Shown: positions 34,217 through 44,997, numbered from the stretch's first letter. The stretch: DNA of 64,000 nt from Parahalioglobus pacificus (GCF_014652275.1 NZ_BMYM01000002.1:248001-312000), one strand, 5' to 3'. The notes: a model not told the origin generated them from the sequence alone. Numbers and translations: made by a program.

Positions 34217-35992
34217 TTAACCATCGAGCACAGGTGCCACACGCAGCACCTCTTCGATGGTGGTCTGCCCTCGAGCAACACGCATGGCACCACTGAGGCG
34301 TAGGGTTTTCATGCCCTCTTTCATGGCCAGGGTGCGCACGCGGGCGGTATCCATGTGAGGTTTGATTTCATCCTGCACCGCTGGTGTATTCACCAGCACC
34401 TCGTAAATCCCCTGACGGCCCATGTAGCCCGTGTCGCGACAGGCGCGACAACCCACTGGGCGGGCAATCTTCTCGGGCATACGCACTTTCCAAGGCGCTA
34501 CCAGCTGCTGCCAGGCTTCGGGTTCGGGCGCTTCCCAGGATTTACATTTCTCGCAGAGTATCCGCACCAGGCGCTGGGACATCACGCCGCGAACCGTCGC
34601 CTTGATCAGATACGGTGGCACCCCTAGTTCCAGCAAGCGTGACACCGAGCTGGGGGAGTCATTGGTGTGTAGCGTCGACAGCACCAGGTGTCCAGTGAGG
34701 GCCGCCTGCACTGCCATATTGGCGGTTTCCAGATCGCGAATCTCGCCAACCATAATGATGTCGGGGTCCTGACGCATGAGTGCCCGCACACCCGCCGAGA
34801 AATCCAGGTCGATGCTATGATTGACCTGCATCTGGTTGAAGGCGCCTTCTACCATTTCGATGGGGTCTTCAATGGTGCAAACGTTAACCTCGTCCGTGGC
34901 CAGTTCGCGCAAGGTTGAATACAGCGTGGTGGTCTTACCCGAGCCCGTGGGGCCGGTAACCAGCACAATGCCATTGCCTGCGCCGGTCATCTGGTGCCAG
35001 CGAGCCAGGTCATCGTCCGCCAGGCCCAGCTGTTCAAAACTCTTTTGCAACACATCGGGATCAAAAATCCGCATCACCAGCTTTTCACCAAAGGCCGTTG
35101 GCAGTGTGGCCAGACGTAGCTCGACTTCGTCGCCTTCGGGGGTTCGCGTTTTCAGTCGACCGTCCTGCGGCCGGCGCTTCTCGGCAACATCCATTCGCCC
35201 GAGAATTTTTATGCGGCTGGTAACTGCCGCGCAGACCTGTTGCGGCAGTTCGTAAACACTGTGCAGCACGCCGTCTATCCGGAAGCGCACATGTCCAATT
35301 TCCCGCCGCGGCTCGATATGGATGTCACTGGCGCGTTGTTCGAACGCGTACTGCAGCAGCCAATCCACCACGCTCACAATATGCTGGTCGTTGGCATCCG
35401 GCTCCTTCATGGAGCCAAGCTCGAGCATTTGCTCCAGATTGCCTATACCGGCCACAGCCTCCGGTTTACTGCCACTGTGCGCACCACGAACAGACCCCGC
35501 CATGGTGTAAAACTCGGCCGTATGGCGCACCAGAGCCCGGGGGTCGGAGATCACACGCCGGATGGGGCGGCGCAGCACGTGCTCCAGGTTGGACTCCCAG
35601 CCACGGACATAGGGTTCAGCAGACGCAATTACTACGTCCTGATCGCTAACTTCGACGGCAAGAATGCGATGCCGCTGTGCGAATGCCTGCGACATGACTT
35701 CGGAAACTGCGCTGACATTGATCTTGAGCGGGTCTATGTCGTACACGGCTTGGCCGGTTTGCTGCGACAGCCAACCCAGCAAGGCATCCATATCCAGCAC
35801 CGCTCCTGAGCGAGCCGCATCCGGCAGCTTTTGCTCTGCAAGGAATACCAACGGATGCACACTGCCTACCGCCGTCTTGCTAACGCGCTTGCGCTCTTCC
35901 TCGGTGATTCTGCCGTCATTGCAAAGTTGCTCGACCAGCCCTGGAAGGGTCAGCCTGGCCTCGCTGGTGAACACATCGGGTGACACTGCCAT
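34217..35992 (-). CDS. GspE/PilB family secretion or pilus ATPase
   Basis: A 591-aa AAA-type ATPase powering type II secretion or type IV pilus assembly. It has an MshEN/T2SSE_N domain in the first 150 residues, Walker A 'VTGPTGSGKTTTLYSTL', Walker B region 'DIIMVGEIRDLETA' and His box. A four-cysteine zinc motif follows ('CEKCKS' and 'GCRACRDTGYMGRQGIYEV'). No other pilus or secretion gene is nearby, so its partner system is elsewhere. It could be a PilB/MshE-type motor responding to c-di-GMP through the MshEN domain. Confidence 0.88.
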   Translation of the reverse strand: MAVSPDVFTSEARLTLPGLVEQLCNDGRITEEERKRVSKTAVGSVHPLVFLAEQKLPDAARSGAVLDMDALLGWLSQQTGQAVYDIDPLKINVSAVSEVMSQAFAQRHRILAVEVSDQDVVIASAEPYVRGWESNLEHVLRRPIRRVISDPRALVRHTAEFYTMAGSVRGAHSGSKPEAVAGIGNLEQMLELGSMKEPDANDQHIVSVVDWLLQYAFEQRASDIHIEPRREIGHVRFRIDGVLHSVYELPQQVCAAVTSRIKILGRMDVAEKRRPQDGRLKTRTPEGDEVELRLATLPTAFGEKLVMRIFDPDVLQKSFEQLGLADDDLARWHQMTGAGNGIVLVTGPTGSGKTTTLYSTLRELATDEVNVCTIEDPIEMVEGAFNQMQVNHSIDLDFSAGVRALMRQDPDIIMVGEIRDLETANMAVQAALTGHLVLSTLHTNDSPSSVSRLLELGVPPYLIKATVRGVMSQRLVRILCEKCKSWEAPEPEAWQQLVAPWKVRMPEKIARPVGCRACRDTGYMGRQGIYEVLVNTPAVQDEIKPHMDTARVRTLAMKEGMKTLRLSGAMRVARGQTTIEEVLRVAPVLDG

Positions 35993-36075
35993 GGGTGGAA
36001 ATGGCCTCCGGCCGTGGCTTCAATTATGCCCTCATGCTAGCACAGGCATGGGCCGCAAAACCCGACATTCAGACT

Positions 36076-36104
36076 ATGACAGAGGCGCTGCAAATACCTA
36101 TACT
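36076..36104 (+). promoter_or_regulatory. Sigma70 promoter of the PhoU-like/pit operon
   Basis: ATGACA (36076-36081, 5 of 6 matches to the -35 box) and TATACT (36099-36104, 5 of 6) are separated by exactly 17 bases. The leader to the ATG at 36131 would be about 20 bases. Confidence 0.65.
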
Positions 36105-36130
36105 GCGCGCTCAAGCAACGAGGGTATCCG

Positions 36131-36811
36131 ATGGCAGGTGGCAATCCTCTGGAGCGACTCTTCGGTAAGTCGCCCATAGGTCCAATTCAGGAACACATGC
36201 AGCTGGCCAATGAAGCGGCCTGCCTGCTTCCACAGCTGATTGAGGCCAGCATTGATGGTGACTGGAAGCGCGCCAAAGAGGTCAACAAGCAGATACAGGC
36301 CTCAGAGGCCGCTGCGGATAAACTCAAGCGCAAGATCCGCCAGAACCTGCCGCGCTCGCTGTTCCTTCCGGTACCCCGGGGCGATCTGCTGGAATTGGTA
36401 TCCACCCAGGACAAAGTTGCCAACGTGGCCAAGGACATCGGCGTGCTGGTAATGGGCCGGGAGATGACCTTTCCCGCAAAACTGCAGGAACCACTAACGG
36501 AGTTTCTCGACGCATGCCTGTCAGCGGTGGACCAGTGCCTCGGCGCTATTCAGGAGCTGGATGAACTCCTGGAAGTGGGTTTTACCGGACGCGAGGTAAG
36601 GCGCGTAGAAAAAATGCTGAAGGATCTTGATCGTACGGAGGCGAAGTGCGATAGAACGGCCGCCAAGGTTCGCCGCATTCTGTTCCGGATGGAATCAGAG
36701 CTGCCGCCCATCGATACGATGTTCCTTTACAGGGTTCTGGCACTAATATCGGACTTGGCTGATGTGTCGGAGTCCGTCGGCGACCGACTTCAAATCATTA
36801 TTGCGCGCTAG
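36131..36811 (+). CDS. DUF47/PhoU-like protein (TIGR00153)
   Basis: A 226-aa all-helical protein of the PhoU-like DUF47 family, which accompanies Pit phosphate permeases and probably tunes their activity. Motifs include 'LFGKSPIGPIQEHM', 'LPRSLFLPVPRGDLLELV' and 'LISDLADVSESVGDRLQI'. The pit gene follows 13 bases later, which supports one operon. Confidence 0.9.
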   Translation: MAGGNPLERLFGKSPIGPIQEHMQLANEAACLLPQLIEASIDGDWKRAKEVNKQIQASEAAADKLKRKIRQNLPRSLFLPVPRGDLLELVSTQDKVANVAKDIGVLVMGREMTFPAKLQEPLTEFLDACLSAVDQCLGAIQELDELLEVGFTGREVRRVEKMLKDLDRTEAKCDRTAAKVRRILFRMESELPPIDTMFLYRVLALISDLADVSESVGDRLQIIIAR

Positions 36812-36824
36812 GGAGCTCCCTTAA

Positions 36825-38102
36825 ATGGACATCATTGCCCAGTACGGTCCGATCTTCGTGATCATGGCCTGCGCCTTCGGCTTCTTCATGGCCTGGGGAA
36901 TCGGCGCCAATGACGTGGCCAATGCCATGGGCACCTCTGTGGGCTCACGCGCACTCACTATCAAGCAAGCCATTCTGGTGGCCATGATCTTTGAGTTCAT
37001 GGGCGCCTACCTAGCTGGAGGCGAGGTAACTTCTACTATACGCAAGGGCATCATCGATGCCGATGCCCTGTCGGACACACCCGAGCTTATGGTTTACGGG
37101 ATGATGTCCGCCCTGCTGGCCGCGGGTACCTGGCTATTGATTGCCAGCATGAAGGGCTGGCCAGTATCGACGACCCATTCCATCGTGGGCGCCATCGTGG
37201 GTTTCGCTGCGGTAGGCATCTCGGTTGAGTCCGTGCACTGGGAGCAGGTGGGTACCATCGCCGCCAGCTGGGTGGTTTCGCCCGTGCTCGCCGGCACCAT
37301 TTCCTTCGGCCTCTTCATGAGCGTGAAAGTGCTCATTCTGGACACTGACGACCCCTTCCACCGGGCCAAACGGTTCATCCCCATCTATATGTGGATGGTG
37401 GGATTCATGATCTCCATGGTGACTCTGCTTAAGGGTCTTAAGCACATCGGTCTGGACCTGGACCTGGGGCTGGGCTCCAAGTTCGCCAATGCGATCCCCA
37501 TCTCCGCGGCTATCGGCCTGGTCGTTGCCGGTCTGGGCATGCTGATGCTGCGGCGCGTCAAAGAAGTTCAAGACGAAAACAACCGCTTTGCCAGTGTCGA
37601 GCGGGTCTTCGCCATCCTGATGATTTTCACCGCCTGTGCCATGGCATTCGCCCACGGCTCCAACGACGTGGCCAACGCCGTAGGGCCACTGGCAGCCATT
37701 GCCGCTACGGTACAGAGCGGCGGAGAGATCGCGGCAAAATCCGCCATGCCCTGGTGGATTCTGCTTACCGGTGCACTGGGCATCGTGATCGGTTTGGCTA
37801 CCTACGGCTGGAAGGTCATTGCAACTATCGGCCGCAAAATCACAGAGCTGACACCCAGTCGTGGCTTCGCGGCCGAGCTGGGCGCCGCCTCTACCGTTGT
37901 CATCGCCTCGGCGACGGGCCTACCCATTTCCACCACCCACACGCTGGTGGGTGCTGTGCTGGGCGTGGGCATTGCACGAGGCATCGCCGCACTTAACCTG
38001 CGCACCGTGGGCTCCATCTTTATGTCGTGGATTATCACCCTCCCCGCCGGTGCAGGCCTGGCGATCCTGTTCTTCTTTATCTTCAAGGGTATCTTCGGCT
38101 AG
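36825..38102 (+). CDS. pit: Inorganic phosphate transporter, Pit family
   Basis: A 425-aa low-affinity phosphate permease with about ten membrane segments. Both inverted-repeat signature motifs are present, 'GANDVANAMGTSVGSRAL' near the N-terminus and 'HGSNDVANAVGPLAAI' in the second half, along with 'GWPVSTTHSIVGAIVG' and 'ATGLPISTTHTLVGAVLG'. It forms an operon with the DUF47 gene. Confidence 0.95.
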   Translation: MDIIAQYGPIFVIMACAFGFFMAWGIGANDVANAMGTSVGSRALTIKQAILVAMIFEFMGAYLAGGEVTSTIRKGIIDADALSDTPELMVYGMMSALLAAGTWLLIASMKGWPVSTTHSIVGAIVGFAAVGISVESVHWEQVGTIAASWVVSPVLAGTISFGLFMSVKVLILDTDDPFHRAKRFIPIYMWMVGFMISMVTLLKGLKHIGLDLDLGLGSKFANAIPISAAIGLVVAGLGMLMLRRVKEVQDENNRFASVERVFAILMIFTACAMAFAHGSNDVANAVGPLAAIAATVQSGGEIAAKSAMPWWILLTGALGIVIGLATYGWKVIATIGRKITELTPSRGFAAELGAASTVVIASATGLPISTTHTLVGAVLGVGIARGIAALNLRTVGSIFMSWIITLPAGAGLAILFFFIFKGIFG

Positions 38103-38188
38103 CAAGCCGCCTGTGCATTATTCCCACTGGTGGGAGTACCGCATTATTGGGTACCCTTAGCGGCCATTTAATGCACTGAGAGAGTACC

Positions 38189-39499
38189 GTGCCCACCGAA
38201 GGCCGTCGGCATATTCGCTGGTTCAGGAATACCGCGCCCTACATCAATGCACACCGAGGCAAGACCTTTGTGCTGATGTTGGGGGGAGAGGCTGCGCGCG
38301 ACGCAAACTTCCCCAATATCATCCACGACATCGCCCTGCTCAACAGCCTAGGGATTCGCCTGGTGATTCTGGTGGGGGCGCGGCCTCAGATAGCGCAGCG
38401 GCTGCAAGCCGCTGGATTGACACAGCACATACACAACGGTGTACGCATTACCGATGCAGATAGCATTGTGCATGTGAAGGATGCGGTGGGCGCAATACGT
38501 ATCCAGGTTGAAGCCATGCTCTCTATGGGCCTGCCCAACTCACCCATGCAGGGCTCACGCATTCAGGTAGCCTCCGGCAACAACATCGCAGCACAACCCA
38601 TCGGCGTGGTCGACGGCGTTGACCACCAGCTCACGGGGCGCATTCGTCGCGTGGACCGCAAGGCTATTTCAGCACAATTGGATGCGGGTGCCATCGTACT
38701 GCTGTCACCTCTGGGCTACTCACCCACAGGTGAGGTATTCAATCTCAGCCTGGACGACATCGCGGTGCACACCGCAGCGGCCATCGAGGCGGACAAGCTC
38801 ATCCTCTTCGGGGAAGCCGACGGCATCACCGGTGAGAACGGAGAACTGCTGCGCCAATGTTCCGTTGGGGAAGCCCAGGGAATGGCTTTGGCGAATGAGG
38901 AACAGGCCGGATTGTTGGCAACAGCAAGCCGAGCCTGTTTGTCGGGTGTCAGTCGCTGCCAGATCATCAGCTACAAGGATGACTGCGCGCTGTTAGAGGA
39001 GCTATTCACCCATGATGGCTCCGGCACCCTGATCGCCAGTGATTCTTATGAACAATCTCGCGTGGCTTCCATTGATGACATCGGCGGTATTCTCGAGCTG
39101 ATCGAGCCGCTAGAACAGTCAGGCGTATTGCTGAAGCGCTCACGGGAACTGTTGGAAGCAGAGATCCGTCAGTTCCGGATATTGGAACGAGACGGACGCA
39201 TTATTGCCTGCGCCGCACTTTATCCCTTCGATGAGGATAACTGTGGGGAGCTGGCCTGCATCGTCACGGATCCAGAGTATCGAGGGGGTGAGCGGGGCCT
39301 GCGATTGCTCAACGAGTTGGAACGCGAGGCACGGCGCCAAGGCCTGGACGCAGTATTTGTGCTCACCACGCAAACCGCCCACTGGTTTATCGAGCAAGGT
39401 TTCGAGGAGAGCACGCGCAAGGCGCTGCCCGGTCAGCGTAACGCGCTGTACAACTTGCAGCGCAACTCCAAGGTGCTGTTCAAGAAACTAACGGTTTAG
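38189..39499 (+). CDS. argA: Amino-acid N-acetyltransferase (N-acetylglutamate synthase)
   Basis: ArgA (436 aa) acetylates glutamate with acetyl-CoA in the first step of arginine synthesis. The N-terminal amino-acid-kinase-like domain ('FVLMLGGEAA', 'LVILVGARPQI') is the arginine feedback site. The C-terminal GNAT domain shows 'ELACIVTDPEYRGGERGLRLL'. It starts with GTG at 38189 after GAGAGAG. Confidence 0.95.
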   Translation: MPTEGRRHIRWFRNTAPYINAHRGKTFVLMLGGEAARDANFPNIIHDIALLNSLGIRLVILVGARPQIAQRLQAAGLTQHIHNGVRITDADSIVHVKDAVGAIRIQVEAMLSMGLPNSPMQGSRIQVASGNNIAAQPIGVVDGVDHQLTGRIRRVDRKAISAQLDAGAIVLLSPLGYSPTGEVFNLSLDDIAVHTAAAIEADKLILFGEADGITGENGELLRQCSVGEAQGMALANEEQAGLLATASRACLSGVSRCQIISYKDDCALLEELFTHDGSGTLIASDSYEQSRVASIDDIGGILELIEPLEQSGVLLKRSRELLEAEIRQFRILERDGRIIACAALYPFDEDNCGELACIVTDPEYRGGERGLRLLNELEREARRQGLDAVFVLTTQTAHWFIEQGFEESTRKALPGQRNALYNLQRNSKVLFKKLTV

Positions 39500-39617
39500 C
39501 CGCGCCAGAGGCTCGGAAAAACCGGCTTTTCGCCAGATTAAGCCAACCCCATTTTTTGCTATGCTGCGCTGCCGCAGTCCACAGGTAAGGCTGCGCTCGT
39601 CTTTGTAGAGGTTTGTC

Positions 39618-41462
39618 ATGCCAGAATATCGCTCCAGAACCACCACACACGGCCGCAACATGGCTGGCGCCCGCGCACTGTGGCGTGCCACGGGCATGAA
39701 AGACGACGACTTCAATAAGCCGATTATTGCGGTGGTGAACTCCTTCACCCAGTTCGTACCCGGACACGTTCACCTCAAGGATCTGGGACAGCTGGTTGCC
39801 AGGGAGATCGAGAAATCCGGCGGTGTGGCCAAAGAGTTCAACACCATTGCGGTCGATGACGGTATCGCCATGGGCCATGACGGCATGCTCTACAGTCTGC
39901 CCTCGCGCGACATTATCTCCGACTCGGTCGAGTACATGGTGAATGCCCATTGCGCGGACGCCATGGTGTGCATATCCAATTGCGACAAGATCACCCCCGG
40001 GATGCTGAACGCCGCCATGCGACTGAACATCCCCGTGGTATTCGTTTCTGGAGGCCCCATGGAAGCGGGCAAAACCAAGCTCTCTGAACACAAGCTGGAC
40101 CTGGTCGATGCGATGGTCATCGCCGCCGACAGCGATGTGGACGACGAGACGGTCGCAGAATACGAGCGCTCTGCCTGCCCTACCTGCGGCTCCTGCTCCG
40201 GCATGTTCACAGCGAACTCAATGAACTGTCTCACCGAGGCGCTGGGACTTAGCCTGCCGGGGAACGGCTCCACCCTGGCCACTCACTCGGATCGCGAGCA
40301 ACTGTTCCTGCGTGCAGGTCGCCTGGTGGTTGATCTGGCCAAGCGATACTACGAAGGCGATGACGCCTCCGTGCTGCCGCGCAACATTGGTAGCTTTAAT
40401 GCTTTTGAGAACGCCATGGCACTGGATATTGCGATGGGCGGTTCAACCAATACCATTCTGCATCTGCTGGCAGCGGCCAAAGAAGCGGAGCTGGACTTCA
40501 CCGTGGCGGATATCGACAGGCTGTCCCGTCGCGTGCCACAGCTGTGTAAAGTGGCGCCCAACACACCCAAATACCACATGGAAGATGTGCACCGCGCCGG
40601 CGGAGTGATGGGTATTCTGGGAGAGCTGAACCGTGCGGGTCTGCTGCACGATGACTGCCCCACGGTGCACAGCAAAACCATGGGCGAAGCCCTTGCGAAG
40701 TGGGACATTGCGCAAAGCAACGACAAGGACGTACACAGCCTTTACAGCGCGGGTCCCGCCGGCATTCCTACGCAAACCGCGTTTAGCCAGTCGACGCGCT
40801 GGCCAACACTGGACATCGATAGGGAGCAGGGCTGTATTCGCAATCTGGAGCATGCCTACTCGCAGGAAGGTGGCCTGGCCGTGCTGTTTGGCAACATTGC
40901 CGAGGATGGCTGCGTCGTTAAGACCTCTGGCGTGGACGAAGACATCCACGTTTTTACCGGCAAAGCCTACGTGTGCGAAAGTCAGGAAAGAGCGGTGGAA
41001 GATATTCTGGCCGACAAGGTGAAAGCCGGCGACGTGGTGGTTATTCGCTACGAGGGGCCGCGCGGCGGCCCCGGCATGCAGGAGATGCTCTACCCCACCA
41101 GCTACCTGAAATCCAAAGGCTTGGGCAAGGTATGTGCCTTACTGACCGACGGGCGCTTCTCAGGCGGCACCTCCGGTCTGTCTATCGGCCACGCATCCCC
41201 GGAGGCGGCGGCGGGTGGTGCGATCGCGCTGGTGGAGCACGGCGATACCATCCATATCAATATCCCCGAGCGAAGCATCAATGTAGATGTCAGTGATGAA
41301 GAACTGGCTCAGCGACGCGCTGCTATGGAGACCAGTGATAAACCCTGGCAACCCGTCGAGCAACGGCCGCGCAAGGTCAGTCCTGCGCTGAAGGTTTACG
41401 CCAAGCTGGCCACCAGTGCAGACAAAGGTGCGGTGAGGGATCTCAGCCAGATTGGCCTTTGA
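39618..41462 (+). CDS. ilvD: Dihydroxy-acid dehydratase
   Basis: IlvD (614 aa) dehydrates dihydroxy acids in valine and isoleucine synthesis. Iron-sulfur cysteines are seen in '[12 protein letters not shown]' and '[19 protein letters not shown]'. The C-terminal '[20 protein letters not shown]' is typical. A TATGCT -10-like box lies at 39560-39565. Its end overlaps the convergent lipoprotein gene by 20 bases. Confidence 0.96.
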   Translation: MPEYRSRTTTHGRNMAGARALWRATGMKDDDFNKPIIAVVNSFTQFVPGHVHLKDLGQLVAREIEKSGGVAKEFNTIAVDDGIAMGHDGMLYSLPSRDIISDSVEYMVNAHCADAMVCISNCDKITPGMLNAAMRLNIPVVFVSGGPMEAGKTKLSEHKLDLVDAMVIAADSDVDDETVAEYERSACPTCGSCSGMFTANSMNCLTEALGLSLPGNGSTLATHSDREQLFLRAGRLVVDLAKRYYEGDDASVLPRNIGSFNAFENAMALDIAMGGSTNTILHLLAAAKEAELDFTVADIDRLSRRVPQLCKVAPNTPKYHMEDVHRAGGVMGILGELNRAGLLHDDCPTVHSKTMGEALAKWDIAQSNDKDVHSLYSAGPAGIPTQTAFSQSTRWPTLDIDREQGCIRNLEHAYSQEGGLAVLFGNIAEDGCVVKTSGVDEDIHVFTGKAYVCESQERAVEDILADKVKAGDVVVIRYEGPRGGPGMQEMLYPTSYLKSKGLGKVCALLTDGRFSGGTSGLSIGHASPEAAAGGAIALVEHGDTIHINIPERSINVDVSDEELAQRRAAMETSDKPWQPVEQRPRKVSPALKVYAKLATSADKGAVRDLSQIGL

Positions 41463-42324
41463 GCGCGTCGCGCTGCGCCTGACCTTGCTGGATCAGGAGC
41501 TCTAGATCGCTGCGTAGATCAGCGATCTCCCGGCGCAGCCTTGCGTCTTGCTTCTCTGTACGACTCTCCAAAACAGCCGCTGTAGCGCTGGAAATTACGC
41601 GGAAGTTATTGTCGTAAATCGCCTGATACTCCGGTGATACGCTGTCCTCCCGGGCATCAATGGCGCGGCGCACCTCATCCTGCCAACCCGACTGGCGCTT
41701 CAGGATACGCTCCAATCGGTCGATCCACAGTGCACGTTCCTCCAACCAGATGGCGTCCGAGCGCTGCAGCGCCGCGACTCTGGCTTCGATGTCGGATTTT
41801 TGCTCGCTGCTTAGCCTGCCCATGTAGTCCTGAAGGTTGTCTCGCAGGTTTTCGTAGGCATCTTCGTAGTATTTCGCATCACTGCGCTCAAGGTACTTTT
41901 TCTCGTACTTGAGTTGGCGCTCGCGCAGCTCGTCAATAAACTCCGCGAGCTGCTCGTCGCTGAGTTGCTCGCCCAGTGAGATCATCCACTCCAGCCCGCG
42001 TACCTCAACGCGCTCGTAGGCAGCCTCTACTGACAGCGACAGGTCTTCAATCATCTGCGCAGTTACCGGCTCATCCAATGCCTGCTCCGTCTCTTCCAAC
42101 AGGGTGAGGTAGCGCGGCAGTTCCTCTTCCCGGTGCCACGCTAGGAATGGCGCCAGCTGTCGGTCGAGGAAGCGATCTTGCTCCCGATCCAGATCCACAT
42201 AACGGTCTAGATACCAGGGAATCAGGAAGTCCAATCGGTTATAGAAAAATGTGGTACTGCTGCAGGCACTGATAAACAGTGCCAGAACTGCCACCGTTGT
42301 CAGGCGAATCAGTGATGGTTTCAT
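41443..42324 (-). CDS. DUF6279-like lipoprotein
   Basis: A 293-aa lipoprotein with a signal peptide and lipobox ('LFISAC', Cys about residue 21). The mature part is highly charged and helical ('[17 protein letters not shown]', '[18 protein letters not shown]'), probably a coiled-coil periplasmic protein. I assign it tentatively to DUF6279; function unknown. I use ATG 42324, since the TTG at 42333 has no advantage. It precedes no clear partner, but the diguanylate cyclase gene lies 12 bases upstream on the same strand. Confidence 0.75.
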   Translation of the reverse strand: MKPSLIRLTTVAVLALFISACSSTTFFYNRLDFLIPWYLDRYVDLDREQDRFLDRQLAPFLAWHREEELPRYLTLLEETEQALDEPVTAQMIEDLSLSVEAAYERVEVRGLEWMISLGEQLSDEQLAEFIDELRERQLKYEKKYLERSDAKYYEDAYENLRDNLQDYMGRLSSEQKSDIEARVAALQRSDAIWLEERALWIDRLERILKRQSGWQDEVRRAIDAREDSVSPEYQAIYDNNFRVISSATAAVLESRTEKQDARLRREIADLRSDLELLIQQGQAQRDALKGQSG

Positions 42325-42336
42325 AGTGCTCAATCC

Positions 42337-43425
42337 TCAACGCCAAATCGGCAGTGCGTCGCCTAAAGGCTCGGGCAGCTGTACCAACGACGCCACTTGC
42401 TGAGCGCGATCACGGCCGGCCGCCTTGGCCCTGTACAGTGCGGCATCCGCCTGTCGCAGCCAATCGTCCGCCGATTCGGCAACGCTGGGGTCGCAGACAC
42501 CCAGACTAATCGTCACTCGACGCTCTGGCAGCATATGCGAAGTCTTTACCCGGTCGCGCAGCTCATTCGCCAGCACTAACGCCCGGCTTACCGTGGTTTC
42601 GGGCAACAGAATCGCAAACTCTTCACCGCCATAGCGAAATACGGTGTCTGCACCGCGAATTCGTTCCTGAATCAGTGCCACCAGCGCTTTAAGGACTTCG
42701 TCACCCGCTGCATGGCCCAGCTCGTCGTTGACGGCCTTGAAATGATCAACGTCCAGCATAATCAGCGCGCTAATTCGCTTATGCCGCTGCCACAGCGAAA
42801 ACGCACTGGCGAGCTCCTCCTCGAAATGTCGTCGGTTTTTGGCACCGGTTAAGGCATCGTGAATAACAAGGTTACGGTAGCGGGACGACTGTTGGTTCAC
42901 TGCACGCATCAGCCACCAGCTGACCAACAGCGTGTGGATCATGCTCACCAACATGATGAGCGCCATGCCGGTTTCAAACTCCAAAAACACCGCAGGAATC
43001 ACGACCATCAGGCAGGGTGCACCCAGCCACATCCCCGCCCCGGTTCTCAGAATACTCGGCACAGCCACCATCAACGGATACATCCAGAACAGGCTGTATT
43101 CCTGCCCAAACATCACCGAGAGAATAACCAGAGGAATAGTGAGTAATAGAACGGTTGGGGGAGACAGAAAACCGCTGCGACGGCGAAGGATCATCCAGAG
43201 ATTGGCCACGAATACCGCAGAGAGCACCAGAGCCGCAGCCGCAGGCAACCACTCTCCCGTGCTCCAGTGACGGTAAGCCAAAGGCGCAAGAATAACCGCA
43301 AGCAGGAACAGAATGTGAAGATTGGCGCGCCTGTCCCGGCGCATTTCTTCCGGCGAGCTTGCAACAGCGCTGACGCCACTGGCGACAAGGTCGCCCGCAA
43401 TCCGCTCTCCGAGCACGCGCTTCAT
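42337..43425 (-). CDS. Membrane-bound diguanylate cyclase (GGDEF)
   Basis: A 362-aa protein with an N-terminal region of five or six membrane helices (about residues 30-185) and a C-terminal GGDEF domain. The active site is intact ('FRYGGEEFAILLP'), as are 'IHDALTGAKNRRHFEEEL' and 'ISLGVCDP', so it probably makes cyclic di-GMP. I see no RxxD inhibitory site directly before GGEEF (residues there read 'GADTVFRY'). The ligand of the membrane sensor is unknown. Confidence 0.9.
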   Translation of the reverse strand: MKRVLGERIAGDLVASGVSAVASSPEEMRRDRRANLHILFLLAVILAPLAYRHWSTGEWLPAAAALVLSAVFVANLWMILRRRSGFLSPPTVLLLTIPLVILSVMFGQEYSLFWMYPLMVAVPSILRTGAGMWLGAPCLMVVIPAVFLEFETGMALIMLVSMIHTLLVSWWLMRAVNQQSSRYRNLVIHDALTGAKNRRHFEEELASAFSLWQRHKRISALIMLDVDHFKAVNDELGHAAGDEVLKALVALIQERIRGADTVFRYGGEEFAILLPETTVSRALVLANELRDRVKTSHMLPERRVTISLGVCDPSVAESADDWLRQADAALYRAKAAGRDRAQQVASLVQLPEPLGDALPIWR

Positions 43426-43461
43426 GCGCTCAAACTCCGAGAAAGTCCGGCGTGGCTAGCA

Positions 43462-43902
43462 TCACGGGTAGTCCAGACCATCAGTCGCAAACGGCATCTC
43501 TGGGTTACGGAAACACTTGAATTCAAGGTGATTCCCGGCAGGGTCACTCACAAAGAAAGTGCGCTGTTCCCCTCTCCGCCCAGCAAAGCGCGTGGTGGGC
43601 TCAATCACAAAATCAACCTCCGCGCGCCTCAGCCTTGCTACCAGAGCATCGAAATCCGTCCACGCCAACACTGCGCCAAAGTGCGAGGCGGGCACTTCTT
43701 CATCATCCACGGGATTGTGGGCCACAGGCGGTAGCAATTCAGGAGCCACCTTATGCACCACCAACTGATGCCCCCAGAAGTTGTAGTCTATCCAGCGGTC
43801 TGCTCGTCGGCCCTGCTCACACTCGAGCAGATCACCGTAAAACGCTGCGGCCTTTTCAAGGTCATCGACGGGTAGGGCCAGGTGGAACGGCAGTGGATTC
43901 AT
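43462..43902 (-). CDS. VOC family protein (glyoxalase/dioxygenase fold)
   Basis: A 146-aa metalloprotein-fold protein with paired beta-alpha-beta-beta-beta units. Possible metal ligands are the His in 'PFHLALPVDD', the His in 'HFGAVLAW' and the Glu in 'GNHLEFKCF'. Family members include glyoxalases, fosfomycin-resistance proteins and dioxygenases; the substrate is not assignable. It lies 7 bases downstream of the dehydratase-like gene on the same strand. Confidence 0.82.
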   Translation of the reverse strand: MNPLPFHLALPVDDLEKAAAFYGDLLECEQGRRADRWIDYNFWGHQLVVHKVAPELLPPVAHNPVDDEEVPASHFGAVLAWTDFDALVARLRRAEVDFVIEPTTRFAGRRGEQRTFFVSDPAGNHLEFKCFRNPEMPFATDGLDYP

Positions 43903-43909
43903 CGCGCAG

Positions 43910-44863
43910 TTACCAGGGAAGTTTATTCAAATCGAGATTACCACCTGAGACGACAGCGACCGTTTTGCGGCCCCGGAACTGCTCCGGGTGCTCCAAAATG
44001 CCCGCATAGCTCACCGCGCCCGAGGGTTCGATAACCTGCTTCATCCGCGACCATTGCAAGCGCATCGCAGCGACGATCGCCTCATCACTGACAGTCACTA
44101 CCGTATCAACGAACTGTTGCATCAATGCAAAGTTACGCTCGCCCAGAGACGTCAGCAATCCATCGGCGATGGTGTTTGGGCTAGTCTGCGGAATAATACG
44201 CCCCAAACCAAAGGAGCGGAATGCATCATCGGCACCGGCGGGCTCAACAGCAACAACGGTCACCGAGGGCTTGAGGGTTTTTACCGCAAGAGCAACACCA
44301 CCCAGAAGACCTCCACCACCCACAGGTATCGCCAGAGCTTCTACATCCGGCACCTGCTCCAGTATCTCCATGCCCACCGTGCCCTGCCCGGCAATCACCC
44401 GCGCATCGTCATAAGGCGGTACGATGTGCGCACCGGTCTGCGCCACCACCCGGGCAAGCGTTGTCTCCCGCGCCTCCAAGTTTGGCTCGCACTCAATCAC
44501 CAGGCCCCCATAAGACTGCACGGCATCACGCTTAACCGTCGGCGCATTAGATGGCATCACAATATGCGCAGTAATACCCCGGTTGGAAGCCGCCATGGCC
44601 AGCGCCGCTCCGTGGTTGCCGGACGAATGCGTAGCAACCCCTCTGGCAGCCGTTTCGTCATCCAGCCCCAAAACCGCATTACAGGCGCCTCTGGCCTTAA
44701 AAGCACCGGCCTTCTGGAGGTGCTCGGATTTGAACATGACCTCAGTGCCCGCCGCGTCTGACAATCGTTGGCTGGACAACACGGGGGTGAAGTGCACCGC
44801 ATCGGAAATTCGGTTTGCGGCGGCCCTCACGTCATCAATGGTGGGGATTTCTACGGTTGTCAT
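43910..44863 (-). CDS. Threonine/serine dehydratase-like PLP enzyme
   Basis: A 317-aa fold-type II PLP enzyme like catabolic threonine dehydratase or serine racemase. The PLP lysine is in 'KAGAFKARGACNAV', with 'THSSGNHGAALAMAA' and the phosphate-binding 'VGGGGLLGGVALA'. No C-terminal ACT domain is present, so it is not the feedback-regulated biosynthetic IlvA. I use the ATG at 44863; the frame is open to 44935. It is divergent from an alanine/sodium symporter. Confidence 0.87.
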   Translation of the reverse strand: MTTVEIPTIDDVRAAANRISDAVHFTPVLSSQRLSDAAGTEVMFKSEHLQKAGAFKARGACNAVLGLDDETAARGVATHSSGNHGAALAMAASNRGITAHIVMPSNAPTVKRDAVQSYGGLVIECEPNLEARETTLARVVAQTGAHIVPPYDDARVIAGQGTVGMEILEQVPDVEALAIPVGGGGLLGGVALAVKTLKPSVTVVAVEPAGADDAFRSFGLGRIIPQTSPNTIADGLLTSLGERNFALMQQFVDTVVTVSDEAIVAAMRLQWSRMKQVIEPSGAVSYAGILEHPEQFRGRKTVAVVSGGNLDLNKLPW

Positions 44864-44997
44864 AACTAGAGCGGGCTGCACCTTGGGAGGATTGCGCTGA
44901 ATTATCATGCCTGTGGCAGCGCGGTGCAAAACCACCGAAACGGCAGATGCCAGAACACCCTGTGCTATGCTGCTGCGCTTTTCAGAGAAGCGCCCTT

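Noticed and set aside
34217-35992. Start of a type II secretion or type IV pilus operon
   Set aside because: Only the ATPase gene is present; flanking genes are glnE and a phosphate-uptake operon on the other strand.
37134-37655. Minus-strand open frame of 173 codons inside pit
   Set aside because: It is antisense to conserved membrane segments and its low-complexity His/Asp-rich product mirrors the Pit codons.
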